From NCBI RefSeq assembly GCF_900312975.1, contig NZ_LT990039.1:1116001-1180000 (forward strand): a DNA stretch of 64,000 nt. The letters are read 5' to 3'. The stretch is from Massilistercora timonensis. Its GTDB lineage: Bacteria; Bacillota; Clostridia; Lachnospirales; Lachnospiraceae. Position 1 is the stretch's first letter. Every line of letters begins with the position of its first letter. This document shows, piece by piece, positions 60,570 to 64,000 of this stretch. Below the pieces are notes generated by a model. That model was not told where the DNA came from. It ran no database searches and was given only the letters and a program-made list of their open reading frames with translations. The translations under genes and the position numbers were made by a program.

Positions 60570-61043
60570 CTAACAAATCCGGAAAAGGGGCTGGCCGTAC
60601 TCTACCGGCTGGCCGTTTTCCACCAGGATCTCCGCGACGGTGCCGTCGTAGTCGCTCTCGATCTCGTTCATCAGCTTCATGGCTTCCACAATGGCCAGGG
60701 TCTGCCCTTTCTTCACGGCGCTCCCTACGGTTACAAAGGGCTCTGCGTCTTCTGCGGGAGCTGCGTAGAAGGTTCCCACCAGGGGAGATTCCACTATCTT
60801 GCCCGGCTTTGCGGCCTCTTCTGTCTCCTCCTTAAGAGGCGCAGGCGCTTCCGCCGCAGGTGCGGGCGCAGGTCCTGCCGGAAGGGGCGCTGCCGGCAGC
60901 GGCGCAGCAGGTGCGGCTACCACCTTTACTTCCCCGTCTCCCTTGCTCATCTGAAGCTTCAGCCCTTTTTCCTCATATTTGAATCCGGTCAGCTCTGAGG
61001 CGGACACGGTGTTGATCAGTTTTATCAGATTTTCAAATTCCAT
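60570..61043 (-). CDS. accB: Biotin carboxyl carrier protein
   Basis: 157 aa. N-terminal helical part, an Ala/Pro-rich flexible linker (about 45-75), then the biotinyl domain with the biotin Lys in EAMKLMNEI (about 123). The linker length is normal for mobile carriers. It lies between fabF and fabZ in the operon. Confidence 0.95.
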   Translation of the reverse strand: MEFENLIKLINTVSASELTGFKYEEKGLKLQMSKGDGEVKVVAAPAAPLPAAPLPAGPAPAPAAEAPAPLKEETEEAAKPGKIVESPLVGTFYAAPAEDAEPFVTVGSAVKKGQTLAIVEAMKLMNEIESDYDGTVAEILVENGQPVEYGQPLFRIC

Positions 61044-61052
61044 ATCCTCTTC

Positions 61053-62291
61053 CTACCCTTCATATTTCTTCAAAAGCAGCGTGGCGTTGTGTCCGCCGAA
61101 TCCCAGGGAATTGGTCAGCGCGCAGCGGACTTCCTTCTCCACCGGGGCGCCGATGGCGTAATTAAGATCGCACTCCTCGTCCGCCTCTTTAGTCCCCATG
61201 GTCTGATGGATGAACCCGTCCTGGATGGTCTTCACACAGGTGATAAACTCCACGCCGCCGGCCGCCCCCAGAAGATGGCCGATCATGGACTTGGTAGAGT
61301 TGATGACCACGTCCCCGGCTGCTTCGCCAAAAGCCGCCTTGATGGCCCGAGTCTCGAAAAGGTCGTTGTGATGGGTGCTGGTCCCGTGGGCGTTGATGTA
61401 ATCCACTTCCGCCGGGGTGACGCCCCCTTCTTCCATGGCAAGGGTCATGGCTTTGGCCGCCCCGCTTCCGTCTTCCGCCGGAGAAGTGATGTGATAAGCG
61501 TCCCCGGTGGCTCCGTATCCGCACAGCTCTGCGTAGATCTTCGCCCCCCGGTTCTTCGCGTGTTCCAGCTCCTCCAGGATGACCACGCCAGCTCCCTCGC
61601 CCAGGACGAAGCCGTTCCGGTCCTTGTCAAATGGAATGGAGGCCCGCATGGGATCGGTACTGGTGGACAGCGCCGTCAGGCTGGTGAATCCCGCCACTCC
61701 GGTCGGGCAGATACAGCTCTCGGTCCCGCCTGCCAGCATAATGTCCGCGTCTCCGTACTGGATGGCCCGCAGGGCGTCTCCGATACAGTTGGTGCCGGTG
61801 GCGCAGGCGGTCACCACGCTGGTACATTTTCCCTTGAATCCCAGCTGGATGGAGATATTTCCCGCCGCCATGTTGGAGATCATCAGCGGCACCATCAGAG
61901 GATTGACTCTGGAAGGTCCTCTGGACAGGATCTTCTCGTACTCCCGCTCCACTTCCTGCAGGCTTCCGATGCCGGAACCGACGATCACGCCTGCACGGAA
62001 GGGATCTTCCTTGCTGATATCCAGCCCGGAATCCTCATAAGCCTCCAGCGCCGCGGCTACCGCGTACTGGGAAAATGGTTCCATCCGGCGGGCGGCCTTG
62101 AAGTCCATCCGCTCTTTTGCCACGAAATCTTTGACTTCCGCCGCAACCTTGACCTTGTAATCGGTGGTGTCAAATCTGGTGATCTCCCCGATCCCCACTT
62201 TTCCTGCCCGGATACCGGCCCAGAACTCTTCTACTGTATTTCCGATGGGCGTCACCGCCCCCAGTCCTGTCACTACGACCCTTCTTTTCAT
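61053..62291 (-). CDS. fabF: Beta-ketoacyl-ACP synthase II
   Basis: 412 aa thiolase-fold condensing enzyme. Active-site Cys in VTACATGTN (about 163), His in NAHGTSTHHND and in MIGHLLGAAGG. It extends acyl-ACP by two carbons from malonyl-ACP. Nine bases before accB; SD GGAGACGAGG. Confidence 0.96.
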   Translation of the reverse strand: MKRRVVVTGLGAVTPIGNTVEEFWAGIRAGKVGIGEITRFDTTDYKVKVAAEVKDFVAKERMDFKAARRMEPFSQYAVAAALEAYEDSGLDISKEDPFRAGVIVGSGIGSLQEVEREYEKILSRGPSRVNPLMVPLMISNMAAGNISIQLGFKGKCTSVVTACATGTNCIGDALRAIQYGDADIMLAGGTESCICPTGVAGFTSLTALSTSTDPMRASIPFDKDRNGFVLGEGAGVVILEELEHAKNRGAKIYAELCGYGATGDAYHITSPAEDGSGAAKAMTLAMEEGGVTPAEVDYINAHGTSTHHNDLFETRAIKAAFGEAAGDVVINSTKSMIGHLLGAAGGVEFITCVKTIQDGFIHQTMGTKEADEECDLNYAIGAPVEKEVRCALTNSLGFGGHNATLLLKKYEG

Positions 62292-62322
62292 ATCCTCGTC
62301 TCCTTCTTGTCCTACCCTAGAT

Positions 62323-63063
62323 TTACATTACCATTCCGCCGTCTACGTGAAGTACCTGGCCAGTGATGTATCCTGCTTCGTCAGAGGCAAGAAATGCCGC
62401 TGCCGCCGCCACGTCCTCCGGCTTTCCAAAGGCTCCCAGCGGGATCCCCGCCGCCGCGCCTTCCTTCACCTTCTCAGACAGCACGCTGGTCATATCCGTC
62501 TCGATAAATCCGGGGGCAATGGCATTCACAGTGATCCCCCGGGAGGCCAGCTCTCTGGCCGCGGATTTGGTCAGTCCGATGACTCCTGCCTTGGAGGCCG
62601 CATAATTGGCCTGGCCTGCATTTCCTGTCACCCCTACAACAGAGGACAGATTGATGATCCTGCCGCTTTTCTGCCGCAGCATCTGACGGGAGGCAAACCG
62701 GATGGTATGGAAGGCTCCCTTCAGATTGGTCTCGATCACCTGATCGAAATCTTCCTCCGACATCTTCATCAGAAGACCGTCCCGGGTGATCCCTGCGTTG
62801 TTCACCAGGATGTCGATCCGCCCAAACTCATCGATCACCTTCTGGATGAATGCCTGGCACTGATCGAAATCCGCCACGTTGCACTGGCATACCGCCGCTT
62901 TCCCGCCGGCTCCTTCGATCTCCTGCTTTACTTCCTCTGCCTTTTCCTTTGAACCATTGTAATTGATAACTACCGTCGCTCCTTCTCCTGCCAGACGGAT
63001 GGCGATAGCTCTGCCAATCCCTCTGGAGGCTCCGGTTACGACTGCGATCTTTCCTGCTAACAT
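62323..63063 (-). CDS. fabG: 3-oxoacyl-ACP reductase
   Basis: 246 aa short-chain dehydrogenase. NADPH motif TGASRGIG (about 12-19), NAGIT, and catalytic Tyr/Lys in YAASKAG. Reduces 3-ketoacyl-ACP. The start overlaps fabD's end by 7 bases, so the two are co-translated. Confidence 0.96.
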   Translation of the reverse strand: MLAGKIAVVTGASRGIGRAIAIRLAGEGATVVINYNGSKEKAEEVKQEIEGAGGKAAVCQCNVADFDQCQAFIQKVIDEFGRIDILVNNAGITRDGLLMKMSEEDFDQVIETNLKGAFHTIRFASRQMLRQKSGRIINLSSVVGVTGNAGQANYAASKAGVIGLTKSAARELASRGITVNAIAPGFIETDMTSVLSEKVKEGAAAGIPLGAFGKPEDVAAAAAFLASDEAGYITGQVLHVDGGMVM

Positions 63064-63977
63064 AATGCTCCTTTCACCTTCTCCACGTCTTCCCAGGTTC
63101 CTACATTATAGACGGTCACGTCCCGGCTGATCTTCTTTAAGAAACCGGCCAGGGTTTTCCCGGGCCCGATCTCCACGAAGGTGTCCACCCCGTCGGCGAT
63201 CATGGCCTCCATGCTCTGCATCCAGCGCACCGGAGAGCTGACCTGCTCTGCCAGAAGCTCCCGGGTTTTCCCAATATCCTCCACCGTTCCGGCTGTCACG
63301 TTGGTGACATAGGGAACCGCAAGGGGATGAAGGGTTACTTTCTCCAGTTCTTCTGCCAGTTCCTCCCCGGCCGCCTTAAGCAAAGGCGAGTGGAAGGGGC
63401 CGCTTACATTCAGCATGATGGTTCGCTTCGCCCCGGCTTCCCGGAGTTTTTCCGCCGCTTTCTCTACATTTTCTGTCCTGCCTGTGATCACGATCTGCCC
63501 CGGACAGTTGTAGTTGGCGATGGTCACATCCGCCATTCCCTCCAGGACCTCTTCGATCCTGGCCGCGTCAAGGGCCATCACCGCGCACATGGCTCCCACT
63601 CCTGCTGGAACCGTGTTCTGCATCAGGATCCCTCTTTTCCGCACCAGACGGATGGCGTCCATGGGATCCATCCCCCCGGCCGCCGCGATGGCAGCGTATT
63701 CTCCCAGGCTTAAGCCTGCGGTAATATCCGGCGTGATCCCCTGCTCTTTTAAAACTGCCGTCATGGCAAGGCAAGTGGTGACCAGCGCCGCCTGTGTATA
63801 TTCAGTAAGGTCAAGCTTCTCATTTTCCTCAAAGCACAGCGCCTTCATATCCAGCCCCAGCGCCTGGGAAGCCTCATCATAGAGTTTTGCCGCCAGCGGG
63901 CTGTTCTGGTAGAAATCCCTGCCCATTCCGGCTTTCTGCGCTCCCTGTCCCGGGTAGATAAAAGCAATCTTACTCAT
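63057..63977 (-). CDS. fabD: Malonyl-CoA:ACP transacylase
   Basis: 306 aa. Opens with [20 protein letters not shown]. Nucleophile Ser in GLSLGEYAA (about 92) and catalytic His in GPFHSPLL (about 207). It loads malonate onto ACP. SD GGAGGAAAGG is visible between the start and the window edge. In related genomes fabK, acpP and fabH usually lie upstream; they would be past the edge here. Confidence 0.96.
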   Translation of the reverse strand: MSKIAFIYPGQGAQKAGMGRDFYQNSPLAAKLYDEASQALGLDMKALCFEENEKLDLTEYTQAALVTTCLAMTAVLKEQGITPDITAGLSLGEYAAIAAAGGMDPMDAIRLVRKRGILMQNTVPAGVGAMCAVMALDAARIEEVLEGMADVTIANYNCPGQIVITGRTENVEKAAEKLREAGAKRTIMLNVSGPFHSPLLKAAGEELAEELEKVTLHPLAVPYVTNVTAGTVEDIGKTRELLAEQVSSPVRWMQSMEAMIADGVDTFVEIGPGKTLAGFLKKISRDVTVYNVGTWEDVEKVKGALC

Positions 63978-64000
63978 AGAATCCCTTTCCTCCTATCAGC

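Noticed and set aside
1-64000. CRISPR array or origin of replication
   Set aside because: No regularly spaced direct repeats and no DnaA-box cluster or dnaA/dnaN genes were seen.

Overview
The window looks like a chromosomal segment of a GC-rich gut Firmicute of the Clostridia, most probably Lachnospiraceae. Pointers are strong AGGAGG-type ribosome binding sites, tRNA genes without encoded CCA, [FeFe]-hydrogenase maturases, a fab/acc operon with a fused AccD-AccA protein, and BlaI/BlaR1-like and MerR/RpiR/LacI regulators. This is inferred from gene families and order; the genus cannot be read from the sequence alone.

Layout. 1-2.8 kb: end of an ABC importer operon and an RpiR regulator (minus). 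3.1-6.0 kb: a GH13 alpha-glucosidase overlapping a diaminopropionate ammonia-lyase (plus), then six tRNA genes (Glu, Thr, CAT, Asp, Val, Leu) with promoter and terminator. 6.7-14.3 kb: a B12-binding-type radical SAM protein, a divergent MerR/TetR pair, an ornithine-cyclodeaminase-family enzyme with twin palindromic operators, a ferredoxin-nitroreductase, an M18 aminopeptidase and a FliB-like protein. 14.4-18.9 kb: MATE exporter, glycogen debranching enzyme and LacI regulator. 19.2-20.1 kb: a scar with a truncated Rpn-type nuclease, a metallo-hydrolase fragment and a perfect hairpin. 20.1-22.9 kb: a second ornithine-cyclodeaminase-family gene and an IlvD/Edd dehydratase.

23.0-33.7 kb is a defence island and the most interesting part. 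A plus-strand double-TIR/Sel1/TPR protein faces a five-gene minus-strand array: two D12-class adenine methyltransferases, an AlwI-like endonuclease, and two RyR-domain proteins (one with an HD phosphohydrolase domain, one with two membrane helices and a possible TrkA-N-like region). The two RyR genes appear to have their own promoter overlapping the endonuclease stop codon.

33.8-44.1 kb is housekeeping: a stand-alone GMP synthase ATP-pyrophosphatase subunit, an Na+-dependent (NSS) transporter, PTS enzyme I, Lgt, an ABC exporter, MazG, a zinc-type macrodomain protein and an M24 aminopeptidase P. 44.1-49.5 kb is a visibly AT-rich insert: BlaI/BlaR1-like pair plus a beta-propeller lipoprotein and ABC/FtsX transporter. 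49.6-53.9 kb carries hydE, hydG and hydF. hydE has a long leader ending in tandem terminators, and hydF sits alone between 81-bp inverted repeats. 54-64 kb holds a CmpB-like membrane protein, a sirtuin, a MarR regulator, a nitronate monooxygenase-like enzyme, and the fab/acc operon (fabD, fabG, fabF, accB, fabZ, accC, accDA) reading off the right edge.

A family of palindromic intergenic repeats (cores GGGACGTGGTATTTT and GAGGACGTAG, partnered with GGGACAGGG or GGTACAGGG) occurs near 3.0, 41.3, 52.4-53.9 and 54.6 kb. One copy supplies the last codons and the stop codon of the macrodomain gene.
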